Assembly: GCA_903871545.1 (NCBI GenBank)
Contig: CAIQHG010000074.1
Coordinates: 1-40,549 of the forward strand
Source of the DNA: an uncultured Burkholderiales bacterium
Lineage (GTDB): Bacteria > Pseudomonadota > Gammaproteobacteria > Burkholderiales > Burkholderiaceae_C
Length of the DNA: 40,549 nt
Direction of reading: 5' to 3'
The notes beneath the pieces were generated by a model. That model did no database searches, was not told the DNA's origin, and worked only from the letters and a program-made list of their open reading frames with translations. Below, piece by piece: positions 16,584 through 26,839 of this stretch. The position numbers and the translations under genes are program-made. Numbering within the stretch: the stretch's first letter is position 1; every line of letters begins with the position of its first letter.

Positions 16584-18122
16584 ATGAACAAAAAACAATT
16601 GAATAAAGGTTCATCGAAGGGGCGATCCAATACGCCTGGCGAAGCGCCCCTAGAGAGCCCTAATGAAGAGGTTTTAGCTGAGGTTGTAACTGAAGTCAAA
16701 CCCAAGGCCAAGGCCAAGACCAAAGTTATTGCGCAAGCAAACACCAAAGATCTTAAGAGACCTTCAACACAAAAATCAATAGATTCGCCTGCAGATTCCT
16801 CTCAAGTTATATCTGAGAGCTTCGTTTTCAAGGACGTTACCTCGGGTGTCTTTGATGAGACCGTTGAGTCCTTAGGTACTTTAGATCTAGTAGATTCAAA
16901 AGACGACGAGTGGGACGACGATTTAGAGGAGCCTGCGGCATTAAGCTTTACAGACTCTGATAAAAACACCTTCAGCGCAGGGGGATCTTTATCAGATTCG
17001 TCCTCAAAAAGAGTATTGAGTGCACAAACCGAGTCCCCAAAGCTACATAAAGTTTTGGCACAGTCTGGACTTGGATCCAGGCTTGAGATGGAGGCATTGA
17101 TAGCCGAGTCAAGGGTAACTGTAAATAACCAAATTGCCCACGTCGGTCAGAGAATTCAAACCGGTGACGTGCTCAAGGTCAATGGTCATTTAGTGCACTG
17201 GAGGGTTGCTGCGCCTATTGCAAAAGTTATCGCTTACCACAAGCCTGTTGGAGAAATCGTCACAAACGATGATCCTCAAAATAGACCGACAGTATTTCGC
17301 AAATTGCCCCGGCTATTCACCGGTAAATGGCAGTCTGTTGGGCGTCTTGACATCAATACAGAGGGACTATTGCTGTTTACCAACTCGGGAGAGTTAGCCA
17401 ATAAATTAATGCATCCAAGGTTTGGATTAGAGCGTGAATACGCGGTAAGAGTTTTAGGAGCACTAAAGAAAGAGGAGAAAGAGCGCTTACTCCAAGGCGT
17501 CAAATTAGATGACGGTATGGCCAGTTTTGGATCAATTGAGGACGGCGGCGGTGAGGGCGCTAACTGTTGGTACAGAGTGACGATAAATGAGGGTAGAAAT
17601 AGAGAGGTACGCCGTATGTTTGAGTCTGTGGGTCACGCTGTTAGTCGGCTGATCCGTATTCGCTACGGTGCTATGGCACTCCCAAAGGGATTACAGCGTG
17701 GACACTGGATGGAACTTGGCGAGCAAGACGTTCAGGCATTAACTCAACTTGTGGGCTACGAAACCCACCAACAACCTATTAAACGCGGTAAACGCATCAG
17801 TTCACCCAAATCGGGTCCAAGAGCAAAATCGCCTCAAGCAGCGATGATCAAGCAAGCTAAACTTTCCTCTAGGTCCAGACGAGGACCGTCAAGCTATATA
17901 AATCCTTCTGAAGTATCGCCCGAAGATGTTAAAAGCGCTCAAAATGCTGGAAAGATCGTAAAAAAAGTCACAATTGGGGCTGATAGCTATGCTCAGCTTC
18001 GGCGCGAGGCCAAGGGTCGAAGACGTGCTAATGTGAGCTCTGGAGGTTTTACTGGTGCTGGTAAAGGTGCCGATAGTTTTGTAGCTAAACCTGGATCTAA
18101 AAAACCACCTGGTCGAAAGTGA
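16584..18122 (+). CDS. rluB: 23S rRNA pseudouridine synthase RluB-like (RsuA family)
   Basis: 512 residues from ATG 16584, chosen because AGG lies 7 bases upstream; the ATG at 16569 abuts the terminator T-run and has no such site. The central catalytic module is normal: S4 domain (LHKVLAQSGLGSRLEMEALI, about 152-210), the catalytic Asp256 in GRLDINTEGLLLF, and GRNREVRRMFESVGHAVSRLIR. RluB modifies 23S rRNA at position 2605 in E. coli. It is flanked by an N-terminal extension of about 150 residues (Lys/Ala repeats, then acidic) and a basic C-terminal tail of about 110 residues rich in Gly, Ser, Arg and Lys. Long low-complexity tails are known in betaproteobacterial RluB proteins and probably add RNA contacts. 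Confidence 0.9.
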   Translation: MNKKQLNKGSSKGRSNTPGEAPLESPNEEVLAEVVTEVKPKAKAKTKVIAQANTKDLKRPSTQKSIDSPADSSQVISESFVFKDVTSGVFDETVESLGTLDLVDSKDDEWDDDLEEPAALSFTDSDKNTFSAGGSLSDSSSKRVLSAQTESPKLHKVLAQSGLGSRLEMEALIAESRVTVNNQIAHVGQRIQTGDVLKVNGHLVHWRVAAPIAKVIAYHKPVGEIVTNDDPQNRPTVFRKLPRLFTGKWQSVGRLDINTEGLLLFTNSGELANKLMHPRFGLEREYAVRVLGALKKEEKERLLQGVKLDDGMASFGSIEDGGGEGANCWYRVTINEGRNREVRRMFESVGHAVSRLIRIRYGAMALPKGLQRGHWMELGEQDVQALTQLVGYETHQQPIKRGKRISSPKSGPRAKSPQAAMIKQAKLSSRSRRGPSSYINPSEVSPEDVKSAQNAGKIVKKVTIGADSYAQLRREAKGRRRANVSSGGFTGAGKGADSFVAKPGSKKPPGRK

Positions 18123-18156
18123 TCCTAGTCAAAACTCTACTAAAAGGTTGCTTATT

Positions 18157-18186
18157 TTGAACTATATCATCCGAAATCAGCATAAT
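18157..18186 (+). promoter_or_regulatory. Candidate sigma70 promoter for ndk
   Basis: TTGAAC at 18157-18162, an 18-base spacer, then CATAAT at 18181-18186. The -10 matches consensus in five of six positions and the -35 in four. A 5-bp hairpin (AGACC-CTTTA-GGTCT, 18226-18240) follows in the leader. Confidence 0.4.
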
Positions 18187-18284
18187 TTACAACTCTAAGC
18201 TCTCTTAAAGCTAAAATAGCCACAAAGACCCTTTAGGTCTAAATTTCTTTAATTTTCAACAACATAGCCAGGAAATACTCCACC

Positions 18285-18710
18285 ATGTCCCAAGAAAGAA
18301 CGTTATCAATCATCAAGCCAGACGCAGTTGCAAAAAACGTGATTGGTCAGATTTACACACGCTTTGAGTCCGCTGGATTGAAAGTTATTGCTTCGCGCAT
18401 GAAGCATCTCTCCAAAGAAGAGGCTGAGGCTTTTTACGGCGTACACAAAGAGCGTCCCTTCTTTAAAGATTTAGTTTCTTTTATGATCTCTGGCCCAGTA
18501 ATGATCCAGGTTTTACAAGGTGATAACGCCATCCTTAAAAATCGTGACCTAATGGGTGCGACTGACCCGAAGAAAGCCGCAGCTGGCACTATTCGCGCCG
18601 ATTTCGCAGACAGCATTGATGCAAATGCGGTCCACGGATCAGATGGCGCTGAGACTGCAGCTCACGAAATTGCTTTTTTCTTTGCTGGTTTGGAAGTCTA
18701 CGGGCATTAA
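18285..18710 (+). CDS. ndk: Nucleoside diphosphate kinase
   Basis: 141 residues, the standard length. It transfers the gamma phosphate of ATP to nucleoside diphosphates through a phosphohistidine. [18 protein letters not shown] is the family N terminus, and [12 protein letters not shown] carries the catalytic His117. The [20 protein letters not shown] segment is intact. The gene is preceded by a promoter candidate and begins the conserved ndk-rlmN-ispG-hisS run. Confidence 0.98.
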   Translation: MSQERTLSIIKPDAVAKNVIGQIYTRFESAGLKVIASRMKHLSKEEAEAFYGVHKERPFFKDLVSFMISGPVMIQVLQGDNAILKNRDLMGATDPKKAAAGTIRADFADSIDANAVHGSDGAETAAHEIAFFFAGLEVYGH

Positions 18711-18759
18711 AGAAACGGGGCTCTTCGCTCTTTGATTGGGGGGCCCTTTAAAAACCTTC

Positions 18760-19884
18760 ATGCTCGTTAATTTATTAGACTTTGACCTTGAACACTTAAG
18801 CGAATACTGCGAAAGTTTGGGGGAGAAACGTTTCCGGGCAATTCAACTTTTTCGTTGGATTCATCAAAGGGGGGCTAAGAATTTCGAGGACATGACAGAT
18901 TTGGCTAAGTCTTTAAGGCTTAGTTTGGAGGGATCATGCACGATAACTCCATTGAATGTACTCAGCCGTCAAAATTCAAAAGACGGAACCATCAAATGGC
19001 TCTTTGATGTCGGGGCGGGCAACGCTGTTGAAACTGTCTTCATCCCTGAGGAGGACAGAGGCACACTCTGTATATCCTCCCAGGCTGGTTGTGCGGTTGG
19101 TTGCATTTTTTGTTCTACAGGTCACCAAGGCTTTAGTAGAAACTTGAGTAGCGCAGAAATCATTGCCCAACTTTGGTTTGCAGAGCACACACTGAGGTCT
19201 GAGCGAGCTACACATGAGCGGGTCATCTCCAACGTCGTTATGATGGGTATGGGAGAACCACTCCAAAACTTTACTGCTCTCGTTCCCGCATTAAAAGTGA
19301 TGCTAAGTGATCACGGATACGGGATCTCACGGCGGCGCCTAACTGTGTCTACTTCCGGTGTAGTCCCTATGATAGAGCGCCTAGGCCAAGAGGCACCGGT
19401 TGCTTTGGCGGTATCTTTGCATGCCGCGGTCAATGAGCTACGCAACACCTTAGTGCCTATCAATAAAAAATACCCCTTGGTTGAGCTCAGAGCAGCCTGC
19501 GAAGCTTACCTAAGGGTTGCTCCGCGGGACTTTATTACTTTTGAGTATTGCATGCTAGATGCGGTCAACGACACCGACTTGCACGCACAGCACATACTTG
19601 ATTGGCTTTTACCCAAGGGGGGGAATCCCCTTTCAGCAAAAATTAATTTAATTCCCTTCAACCCATTTCCCGCGTCTGGGCTTTTTTGTAGTTCACCTGA
19701 GCGGGTCAAAGCGTTTGCAAAAATACTTCACAACGCTGGACTGGTTGTAACGATTCGCAAAACTCGGGGCGATGACATTGACGCCGCTTGTGGGCAGCTT
19801 GCGGGAGAGGTGCTGGACAGAACAGATGTCAGCTCGAGAATGCAAAAACAGAGAATAATCTCACTAAAAAAAGTAGCGGTATAA
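18760..19884 (+). CDS. rlmN: Dual-specificity 23S rRNA / tRNA adenine-C2 methyltransferase RlmN
   Basis: 374 residues from ATG 18760; an in-frame TTG at 18736 would add eight residues with no family match. RlmN is a radical SAM enzyme that methylates A2503 of 23S rRNA and A37 of some tRNAs. The cluster motif CAVGCIFC has Cys111, Cys115 and Cys118. MGMGEPLQN and the SAM-binding TVSTSGVVP segment follow. The methyl-carrying Cys344 lies in [11 protein letters not shown]. The gene starts 49 bases after ndk. The next gene is ispG after only 133 bases; the pilW and rodZ homologues usual at this point are absent. Confidence 0.95.
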   Translation: MLVNLLDFDLEHLSEYCESLGEKRFRAIQLFRWIHQRGAKNFEDMTDLAKSLRLSLEGSCTITPLNVLSRQNSKDGTIKWLFDVGAGNAVETVFIPEEDRGTLCISSQAGCAVGCIFCSTGHQGFSRNLSSAEIIAQLWFAEHTLRSERATHERVISNVVMMGMGEPLQNFTALVPALKVMLSDHGYGISRRRLTVSTSGVVPMIERLGQEAPVALAVSLHAAVNELRNTLVPINKKYPLVELRAACEAYLRVAPRDFITFEYCMLDAVNDTDLHAQHILDWLLPKGGNPLSAKINLIPFNPFPASGLFCSSPERVKAFAKILHNAGLVVTIRKTRGDDIDAACGQLAGEVLDRTDVSSRMQKQRIISLKKVAV

Positions 19885-19910
19885 ACAACAAAAAACGCTT
19901 TATCAAGTTC

Positions 19911-19940
19911 TTCAATTTCTAACTTATTTTTTCATAGAAT
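19911..19940 (+). promoter_or_regulatory. Weak promoter candidate before ispG, overlapping a 10-bp palindrome
   Basis: TTCAAT at 19911-19916, 18-base spacer, TAGAAT at 19935-19940 (five of six for the -10, poor -35). The -10 overlaps the perfect palindrome AGAATATTCT at 19936-19945. Confidence 0.28.
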
Positions 19941-20017
19941 ATTCTTTTTAAATCCCTTTAGACTTCAACTAAACCTACCAACCGTTTAACTCAACTTAAC
20001 TTAATTTGACTCAGATC

Positions 20018-21298
20018 ATGGCCTATCCTAATTCTGAAGAGCAGCTCCCTGTTGCATTCTCAAAACCAGCTACAAAGCATACCCACCAAGCAAAAATAAC
20101 CTGGGGCGATCAAATTATCACAGTGGGTGCTGGTGCGCCGGTCCGTGTTCAGTCCATGACCAACACAGACACTGAGGACGCTATCGGAACCGCAATACAG
20201 GTCAAAGAACTTGCTCAAGCAGGCTCAGAGATGGTTCGAATTACAGTTAATACGCCCGCCGCAGCCGCCGCGGTGCCCCACATCCGGGAGCAACTAGACC
20301 GAATGGACATACACGTCCCCTTAATTGGCGACTTCCATTTCAACGGCCACCGCTTGCTGACTGAGTACCCAGACTGCGCAAAATCCCTATCCAAGTACCG
20401 CATTAATCCCGGAAATGTAGGTAAAGGCGATAAACACGATAAGCAATTTGCACAAATGATTGAATGCGCTATAAAGTACGATAAAGCGGTGAGAATTGGT
20501 GTGAATTGGGGCAGTTTGGATCAAGAGTTATTGGCCAGGTTAATGGATATTAACGCCAAAAGATCAAACCCCTGGGATGCCAAGCAAGTAATGTACGAGG
20601 CTTTGATCACCTCAGCCATTGAATCTGCAAGCTTAGCTGAGTCGATAGGACTAAGGGGTGAGCAAATCATTCTCAGTTGTAAGGTCAGTGGTGTTCAAGA
20701 TTTGATTGCCGTTTACCGAGCGTTATCCCAACGATGCGACTATGCTTTGCATTTAGGGTTGACTGAGGCTGGGATGGGAACAAAGGGTACAGTTGCCTCG
20801 AGTGTTTCTTTGGGCGTTTTGTTGCAAGAGGGGATTGGAGACACCATCCGAGTCTCTCTTACCCCTCAGCCCAACGAGTCAAGAACCCAAGAGGTTGTGA
20901 TAGCGAATGAAATACTCCAATCTCTAGGATTACGCACTTTCGTGCCTAGCGTTACTGCTTGCCCCGGTTGTGGGCGCACCACTAGCACTACTTTTCAAGT
21001 CTTGGCTCAAGAAATTGATGAATACTTACGCGCCCAAATGCTTGTTTGGCGCAAAGAGTACCCTGGTGTTGAGCATTTAAAGGTGGCTGTGATGGGATGT
21101 ATCGTCAACGGCCCCGGAGAGAGTAAACATGCTGATATTGGCATTAGTTTGCCCGGTACTGGAGAGGCCCCTGCTGCTCCGGTATTTATTGATGGTGAAA
21201 AAGTACTAACGCTGCGAGGGGAATCCATTGCACAAGAGTTCCATAAAATAGTAGATCAATATGTAAAAAAACGTTTTGGAAATAAAGAGTTGGCATGA
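20018..21298 (+). CDS. ispG: 4-hydroxy-3-methylbut-2-en-1-yl diphosphate synthase
   Basis: 426 residues from ATG 20018 (an in-frame TTG lies four codons upstream). IspG is the 4Fe-4S enzyme of the non-mevalonate isoprenoid pathway, turning MEcPP into HMBPP. The N-terminal TIM-barrel shows [13 protein letters not shown] and [14 protein letters not shown]. The C-terminal part has the cluster ligands Cys315 and Cys318 (CPGCGRT) and Cys361 with the following Glu368 (GCIVNGPGE). The central barrel region is somewhat longer than in E. coli IspG, as is usual in betaproteobacteria. It lies 42 bases before hisS. Confidence 0.96.
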   Translation: MAYPNSEEQLPVAFSKPATKHTHQAKITWGDQIITVGAGAPVRVQSMTNTDTEDAIGTAIQVKELAQAGSEMVRITVNTPAAAAAVPHIREQLDRMDIHVPLIGDFHFNGHRLLTEYPDCAKSLSKYRINPGNVGKGDKHDKQFAQMIECAIKYDKAVRIGVNWGSLDQELLARLMDINAKRSNPWDAKQVMYEALITSAIESASLAESIGLRGEQIILSCKVSGVQDLIAVYRALSQRCDYALHLGLTEAGMGTKGTVASSVSLGVLLQEGIGDTIRVSLTPQPNESRTQEVVIANEILQSLGLRTFVPSVTACPGCGRTTSTTFQVLAQEIDEYLRAQMLVWRKEYPGVEHLKVAVMGCIVNGPGESKHADIGISLPGTGEAPAAPVFIDGEKVLTLRGESIAQEFHKIVDQYVKKRFGNKELA

Positions 21299-21340
21299 TT
21301 GCCTTAATAAATAACAAGTTTTTAAAGTTGCTTTAGTTAA

Positions 21341-22672
21341 ATGAGTCAAAAATTAACGGCCGTGAAGGGCATGAACGATCTACTGCCCCCTGATTCACAA
21401 TCATGGGTCTGGTTTGAGGGAGTTGTTCAGCGTGTGATGAATCGCTTTGCTTATTCAAATATTCGCACCCCAATAGTTGAGCCGACAGCATTGTTCATAA
21501 GAGGTTTGGGTGAAATCACTGACATCGTAGAAAAGGAGATGTACTCTTTTGAGGATCGCCTAAACCACGAACAACTTACTCTTAGACCAGAGGCAACCGC
21601 TGGTGTAGTTCGCGCAGTCATTGAGCACAATTTGCTTTATGAAGGCGGTAAAAGACTTTACTACATGGGGCCCATGTTTCGTCACGAACGGCCTCAAAGG
21701 GGCAGATACCGCCAGTTTCACCAAATTGGGGCAGAAGCGCTTGGCTTTGCACTGCCTGAGGTGGATGCTGAATTGATACTCATGGCACACACCTTGTGGA
21801 TGGAGCTAGGTCTTAAAAATGTCAAACTAGAGTTAAATTCACTGGGTGAGCCAAGCGAAAGAATTCAGCACAGGCAGGCTTTGGTTGCTTATTTTGAATC
21901 CCACATTGATTTGTTGGATGAGGAGGCTAAAAGAAGGTTGCATACGAATCCTCTAAGAATTTTGGATACCAAAAATCCATCGATGCAAAACCTTGTTGAA
22001 GCAGCGCCAAAACTAATGGATTTTCTAGGCGAACAGTCTAGATCCCACCTTAAAGAGGTTTGTCACATACTGGATGCTAACTCTGTGAGTTATACCTTGA
22101 ACCCAAGGCTTGTCAGAGGGATGGATTACTATAATTTGACGGTCTTTGAGTTCATCACTGACCAGTTAGGCTCTCAGGGCACTATCTGCGGAGGGGGCAG
22201 ATATGATTATTTAATCTCTCAAATGGGCGGCAAAGCAGCCCCAGCAGTGGGTTGGGCAATTGGAGTGGAGCGAGTCATTGAGCTTTTAAAAGATGCAAAC
22301 CTTTTGCCTTTGCAACCGAGTCCAGACGTCTTCGCAATTATCCCCAGTTCAAAGTCAATTGAAAAGGTGATGCTGATTTTGCAAACTCTTAGATCACACG
22401 GAGTTAGCATTCAAATGCATTCCCCCTCCATGTCCGGCAACCCTGGAAGTGCTAAACCCATTGAATCAGATTTAGGCAACAGAGGCAGTATGAAATCTCA
22501 GTTCAAGCGGGCCGACGCAAGTGGTGCTCATTTCGCCCTTATTTTTGGGGAGGATGAGCTCTCCCTTGGTTGCGTAACCATTAAATCTTTGAGGGACGGA
22601 GCGGGTTCTCAAAGAGTTGAGTTGCTATCGAATGTGGGTGAATGGGCTTCAAGCCTACAATCGACCGTTTGA
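21341..22672 (+). CDS. hisS: Histidyl-tRNA synthetase
   Basis: 443 residues. A class II aminoacyl-tRNA synthetase. The N terminus ([12 protein letters not shown]) and motif 1 region are followed by motif 2 around residues 112-128 ([16 protein letters not shown]), the histidine-specific [15 protein letters not shown] segment and motif 3 (CGGGRYD, about 286). The C-terminal anticodon-binding domain, from about residue 320, carries an insert near 360-390 rich in Ser, Pro and Gly ([17 protein letters not shown]), which is longer than in E. coli. The catalytic core is intact. Confidence 0.97.
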   Translation: MSQKLTAVKGMNDLLPPDSQSWVWFEGVVQRVMNRFAYSNIRTPIVEPTALFIRGLGEITDIVEKEMYSFEDRLNHEQLTLRPEATAGVVRAVIEHNLLYEGGKRLYYMGPMFRHERPQRGRYRQFHQIGAEALGFALPEVDAELILMAHTLWMELGLKNVKLELNSLGEPSERIQHRQALVAYFESHIDLLDEEAKRRLHTNPLRILDTKNPSMQNLVEAAPKLMDFLGEQSRSHLKEVCHILDANSVSYTLNPRLVRGMDYYNLTVFEFITDQLGSQGTICGGGRYDYLISQMGGKAAPAVGWAIGVERVIELLKDANLLPLQPSPDVFAIIPSSKSIEKVMLILQTLRSHGVSIQMHSPSMSGNPGSAKPIESDLGNRGSMKSQFKRADASGAHFALIFGEDELSLGCVTIKSLRDGAGSQRVELLSNVGEWASSLQSTV

Positions 22673-22836
22673 GGGCTTACAAAGGTGACAAATATTGAGT
22701 CAAATTGCGCCAGAATATAGCCAAAGTCGATTTCGAATGACTTAAGCTCTTAAAATAACCCCAATTGAGCTTTAACGGCTCATACTAGCTAATCACTAAT
22801 ATCAGCTTTGAAAATAACAACTGAACCGGGAATTCC

Positions 22837-23580
22837 ATGGCTTTGCAATTAGACCTCGAAGAACAAGAGCAATTTGATGAATTTAAACACTTTTGGAGCC
22901 GATGGGGCGACTATATAGTTTGGGCACTGATTGTTGTACTTGGGGCTTATGCTGCTTGGAGTGGATGGCATTATTGGCAGCGGCGTCAAGCGACTCAATC
23001 GGCTGTTTTATTTGAAACTGTAGAGCATGCAGCCGAAGCCGCAGATTTGGTCCTGATGGAGCGCTCATTTGGGGATCTTAAGGATAAATTTGGATCCACA
23101 ACCTACTCGAACCAAGCGGCTTTTGAGGTGGCAAAAACTTTTTACGAAAAAGGACAATCCCAAAAAGCAGAGGAGATATTGAGCTGGGTTATCAAAAACC
23201 CCATTGAGCCGGGTTACGAAGCCCTTGCAAAATTAAGACTCTCCGCCTTGCTCACCGAGCGCGGCGCCTTTGGCGAGGCCAGGACAGCGTTAGGCGGGAG
23301 TACTGTTCCAGAATTTAATGCTCTCTTTGAGGATCGTTTAGGAGATATTGATTTGCTTGAGAAAGATCCCGAAAGTGCGAAAGCGCATTTCACTAAAGCT
23401 TGGACCGCTATGGACGCTCGCGCTCCTTACAGAAGATTCCTGGAAGCAAAATTAAATTCTCTTGGAGTCGATCCAACCGCCACCGGCAAAAGTACTGAGA
23501 CTTCTGCAAAACTAAGTAGCTCCACTGATGCCCCAACCCCGTCCAACAAAAAAAGCGCTGACCCCAAGGACCCTTCGTGA
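22837..23580 (+). CDS. yfgM: YfgM-like tetratricopeptide protein, ancillary to the SecYEG translocon
   Basis: 247 residues. The N terminus is acidic (LDLEEQEQFDEFKHFW), then one transmembrane helix at about 24-44 (VWALIVVLGAYAAWSGWHYW), then a periplasmic TPR-like domain. This is the DUF2133/YfgM layout. YfgM associates with SecYEG and periplasmic chaperones in E. coli. The tail is Ser/Thr/Lys-rich and disordered. Its stop codon overlaps the GTG start of bamB (GTGA), so the pair is translationally coupled. The 164-base leader upstream holds a 6-bp stem (AAGCTC/GAGCTT) but no convincing promoter. Confidence 0.88.
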   Translation: MALQLDLEEQEQFDEFKHFWSRWGDYIVWALIVVLGAYAAWSGWHYWQRRQATQSAVLFETVEHAAEAADLVLMERSFGDLKDKFGSTTYSNQAAFEVAKTFYEKGQSQKAEEILSWVIKNPIEPGYEALAKLRLSALLTERGAFGEARTALGGSTVPEFNALFEDRLGDIDLLEKDPESAKAHFTKAWTAMDARAPYRRFLEAKLNSLGVDPTATGKSTETSAKLSSSTDAPTPSNKKSADPKDPS

Positions 23581-24779
23581 AATCTACATTACTTAAGTGC
23601 TTGGTTAACCAAAAACCTGCCGCGCAACTAAATTTTGCATTAACCGACTGGAGTGAATTTTGGGGCTTAAGTAGACTTTGTCGGGCATTTTCTTTATCGC
23701 TTTGTGTCGGATTGTTGCTGAGTTCTTGCAGCACCCCCAAAGTGGCCCCCCTTGTACCTAAGCAAGACTTGCGTGCAGTTTGGTCTACTGATTTAGGGGG
23801 CGAGGTTAATTATCCAGCCTCGGTTGCACTAGCAAATGGTCGAATTGCAACCGCTACTAGCTCAGGTACTGTCTCTGTTTTGAACCTATCTAATGGTGCA
23901 GTTATTTGGAAGATAAAAATTAAGGGTGTTGTAACCGCCGGGGTAGGGTTCGATGGTGAGCGGGCGGCTGTAATGACTGAAAATAACGATTTAGTCGTGA
24001 TTCAAGAAGGCAAAATTATTTGGCAACAAAATCTGGGTGCTCAGTCCTACACCGCGCCACTGGTTGCGGGTTTGCGGGTCTTTGCTTTGCTTGCTGATCG
24101 CTCGGTGGTTGCCTTTGATGGCCAAAGCGGCTTGAAGCTTTGGACGCAGCAAAAAACAGGCGACGCACTGGTTCTCAAACAAGACGGTGTACTAGCCGCC
24201 TATAACAACACCTTACTAGCTGGATTTGGGAGTAAATTGGCTGGTTTGGACTCCTTAACAGGCAAAATTTTATGGGAGGCAGCGCTGGCTAATCCCAGGG
24301 GGATCAACGATTTAGAGCGATTGGTGGACCTGGTTGGGCCGATGGCGAGAGTTCGTGACACTGTTTGCGCACGAGCCTTTCAAGCCCAAGTCGGATGTAT
24401 CGACGCATCCACCGGCAAACTCATCTGGACCCGTCCTTCTTTTGGTGAGGAGGGGATTTCTGCGTTAGAGAACCAATTGGTCACGATAGAGTCAAATGGG
24501 CAAATAATGTCTTGGAGAGTGAACAACGGTGAGCGACTTTGGGACCGTGCTGCTTTCAAGGGTCACCACCTGACAGCCCCATTGGTGTCCGATAAAGGCA
24601 TCTTCATTGGAGACGCTGTCGGTTGGGTTTATTTACTCTCCAAAGACGATGGATCAGTAATTAACCGTATGCCGATTGGTTCAACTAGAGGATTTGCTTC
24701 CCCTCCTACACCTGTGGACTCCCAGCATATGGTTATAGTTACTAAAAACGGCTCAGTGACCCAATATTTCACCCCTTAA
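23577..24779 (+). CDS. bamB: Outer membrane protein assembly factor BamB
   Basis: 400 residues from a GTG that overlaps the yfgM stop. BamB is the lipoprotein beta-propeller scaffold of the BAM complex. The lipobox LLSSCS places the lipidated residue at Cys51, giving an unusually long hydrophilic N region of about 35 residues before the hydrophobic core. Eight PQQ-like blades follow, with repeating patterns such as GKILWE, GKLIWTRP and GERLWDRA. The only alternative start before the signal core is a TTG at 23601, which still leaves a long N region. Gene order yfgM-bamB-der is conserved with E. coli and supports the call. Confidence 0.92.
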   Translation: MKSTLLKCLVNQKPAAQLNFALTDWSEFWGLSRLCRAFSLSLCVGLLLSSCSTPKVAPLVPKQDLRAVWSTDLGGEVNYPASVALANGRIATATSSGTVSVLNLSNGAVIWKIKIKGVVTAGVGFDGERAAVMTENNDLVVIQEGKIIWQQNLGAQSYTAPLVAGLRVFALLADRSVVAFDGQSGLKLWTQQKTGDALVLKQDGVLAAYNNTLLAGFGSKLAGLDSLTGKILWEAALANPRGINDLERLVDLVGPMARVRDTVCARAFQAQVGCIDASTGKLIWTRPSFGEEGISALENQLVTIESNGQIMSWRVNNGERLWDRAAFKGHHLTAPLVSDKGIFIGDAVGWVYLLSKDDGSVINRMPIGSTRGFASPPTPVDSQHMVIVTKNGSVTQYFTP

Positions 24780-24976
24780 TTGAAACTTAATTTTAGATTT
24801 CTTTGCAATTAGAGTCTGTTTTTCGATTTTCTGCTCTTTGAGACATAGTGGGTCTGAAATATTTACTTTTAATAATTTTGTTCTGAAAGTGTCTTATTTT
24901 GCTAAATTGTCGCTGATGTCACATCGCGTCAATCTGAGTGCTTTCGTTGATTGAGTAATATGTACTGGAACATGTC

Positions 24977-26320
24977 GTGAAACCTGTGATCGCTTTGGTG
25001 GGTCGCCCCAATGTGGGCAAATCCACCCTTTTTAATCGCCTTACTCAAACAAGAGATGCAATAGTTGCAGATTTTGCTGGTTTAACACGCGATCGCCATT
25101 ATGGTAACGCCAAAATTGGGCCGCATGAATTTATCGTTATTGATACTGGTGGTTTCGAGCCCGATGCCAGCAGCGGCATTTACAAAGAAATGGCCAAGCA
25201 AACTCAACAAGCAGTTGCAGAGTGCGACGTGGTTGTTTTTATGGTGGATGCACGGGCCGGTGTTGCCGGACAAGATCACGATATCGCCAAGTATTTACGT
25301 AAATTAGGCAAACCCGCCTTACTCGTTGCCAATAAAGCCGAGGGCATGTTGGATGGACCCCGCTTGGCTGAGTTTTATGAGCTAGGTTTTGGCGAAGTCG
25401 TTGCAGTCTCAGCAGCGCATGGTCAAGGGATAAGAGGGTTATCACAAAAAGTGATGGAAGCTTTGAACCTGTCGGACACGGACGAGCCTGAGGAGGAGGA
25501 AATTGACGCCTCAGTTATTCGCTTGGCCGTTGCCGGGCGCCCAAACGTGGGAAAGTCCACTCTTATCAATACTTGGCTAGGGGAGGAGAGGCTGGTCGCC
25601 TTTGATCAACCCGGCACAACTAGGGATGCGATCCATATACCCTTTGAGCGGGCTGGACAGCGTTTTGATTTGATTGATACAGCTGGGCTTAGGCGTAAAG
25701 GTAAAGTGTTTGAGGCAATAGAGAAGTTCTCTGTGGTTAAAACGTTGCAGGCCATTGAGTCTGCAAATGTGGTCTTGTTGTTGTTGGATGCAACGCAAGG
25801 AGTTACGGACCAAGACGCCCATATTGCTGGTTATATTTTAGAGAGCGGGCGCGCTGTTGTGATTGGTATTAACAAGTGGGACGCTGTTGATGCTTACCAA
25901 AGAGAGCAGTTAAATCGTTCTATAGAGAACAGACTTGCTTTCTTAAAGTTTGCTAAATTGCATTTCATCTCCGCGATAAAGCGTCAGGGTTTGGGGCCTG
26001 TTTGGACCTCAATCGCACAGGCCCATAAAGCTGCGATGTGCAAAATGCCCACACCAAAACTGACTCGCATATTGTTGGAAGCCGTACAGTTTCAGTCCCC
26101 TAAAAGAGCGGGTATGTTTAGACCCAAACTTCGTTATGCTCACCAAGGCGGTATGAATCCTCCGGTTATCGTGGTGCACGGTAACTCTCTTGAGCACATC
26201 AGTGATTCTTACAAACGGTTTTTAGAGGGTAGATTTAGAAAAGAATTCGGACTTGAGGGCACTCCTCTTAGGGTTGAGATGAAAACCTCTACCAACCCAT
26301 ATGCAGACAAGGATAAATGA
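24977..26320 (+). CDS. der: Ribosome-associated GTPase Der (EngA)
   Basis: 447 residues from a GTG start. Der has two tandem GTPase domains and assists 50S subunit assembly. The first P-loop GRPNVGKS is at 9-16 and the second at 187-194, followed by [10 protein letters not shown] and [14 protein letters not shown] of the second domain is intact; the corresponding site of the first domain reads NKAE, close to the usual NKxD/E. A KH-like domain occupies the C-terminal 110 residues. The GTG overlaps the stop of a six-codon ATG reading frame (24960-24980) as GTGA. The 197 bases upstream contain no clear promoter. Confidence 0.96.
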   Translation: MKPVIALVGRPNVGKSTLFNRLTQTRDAIVADFAGLTRDRHYGNAKIGPHEFIVIDTGGFEPDASSGIYKEMAKQTQQAVAECDVVVFMVDARAGVAGQDHDIAKYLRKLGKPALLVANKAEGMLDGPRLAEFYELGFGEVVAVSAAHGQGIRGLSQKVMEALNLSDTDEPEEEEIDASVIRLAVAGRPNVGKSTLINTWLGEERLVAFDQPGTTRDAIHIPFERAGQRFDLIDTAGLRRKGKVFEAIEKFSVVKTLQAIESANVVLLLLDATQGVTDQDAHIAGYILESGRAVVIGINKWDAVDAYQREQLNRSIENRLAFLKFAKLHFISAIKRQGLGPVWTSIAQAHKAAMCKMPTPKLTRILLEAVQFQSPKRAGMFRPKLRYAHQGGMNPPVIVVHGNSLEHISDSYKRFLEGRFRKEFGLEGTPLRVEMKTSTNPYADKDK

Positions 26321-26459
26321 GAGTAGCATGAACGAATGTAATGTATAGATAAACTGCTTAAACAAGCTTTACTGCAAAACACTTAGCAAAAATATCCGCT
26401 CATCCCCTTAAGCTCAAAAATCCATCAGCCCTAACCTAGCGTCGCATAACGTTTCTACC

Positions 26460-26465
26460 TATAAT
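26460..26465 (+). promoter_or_regulatory. Consensus -10 box for hfq
   Basis: TATAAT stands 63 bases before the hfq start. No good -35 is found 16-18 bases upstream, so the promoter may need an activator or be only partly used. The remaining upstream gap (26321-26459) shows no other feature I can support. Confidence 0.4.
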
Positions 26466-26528
26466 GTCATGGGTGGTTAACAGGCCTTCCCTAAAAACTT
26501 ATCCCTATTCATAAACACGGAGAATATC

Positions 26529-26798
26529 GTGAGCAACAACAAAGGTCAACTTCTTCAAGATCCTTTTTTAAACACTCTTCGCAAAGAGCATGTCCCGGTC
26601 TCTATTTATTTGGTGAACGGCATCAAATTGCAAGGCCAAATTGAGTCATTTGACCAATACGTTATTTTGTTGCGTAACACTGTGACTCAAATGGTTTATA
26701 AACACGCGATTTCAACTATCGTGCCCGGCAGAGCGGTTAATTTTGCTTCAATCGAAGGTTTAGGCGATGTAGTTGGCCCCTCAGAGCCTGCCTCCTAA
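26529..26798 (+). CDS. hfq: RNA chaperone Hfq
   Basis: 89 residues from a GTG with GGAGA ending 5 bases upstream. Hfq forms a hexameric Sm-like ring that pairs small RNAs with mRNAs. The Sm1 motif covers [27 protein letters not shown] and the Sm2 motif is [10 protein letters not shown]. The N-terminal [18 protein letters not shown] contributes to the proximal RNA face. The C-terminal tail after about residue 72 is short (about 17 residues). It is followed by hflX, the classical order. Confidence 0.98.
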   Translation: MSNNKGQLLQDPFLNTLRKEHVPVSIYLVNGIKLQGQIESFDQYVILLRNTVTQMVYKHAISTIVPGRAVNFASIEGLGDVVGPSEPAS

Positions 26799-26839
26799 AT
26801 GAGTGATTCAACTTTGATTACGTTTTATTTCACGGCCCT

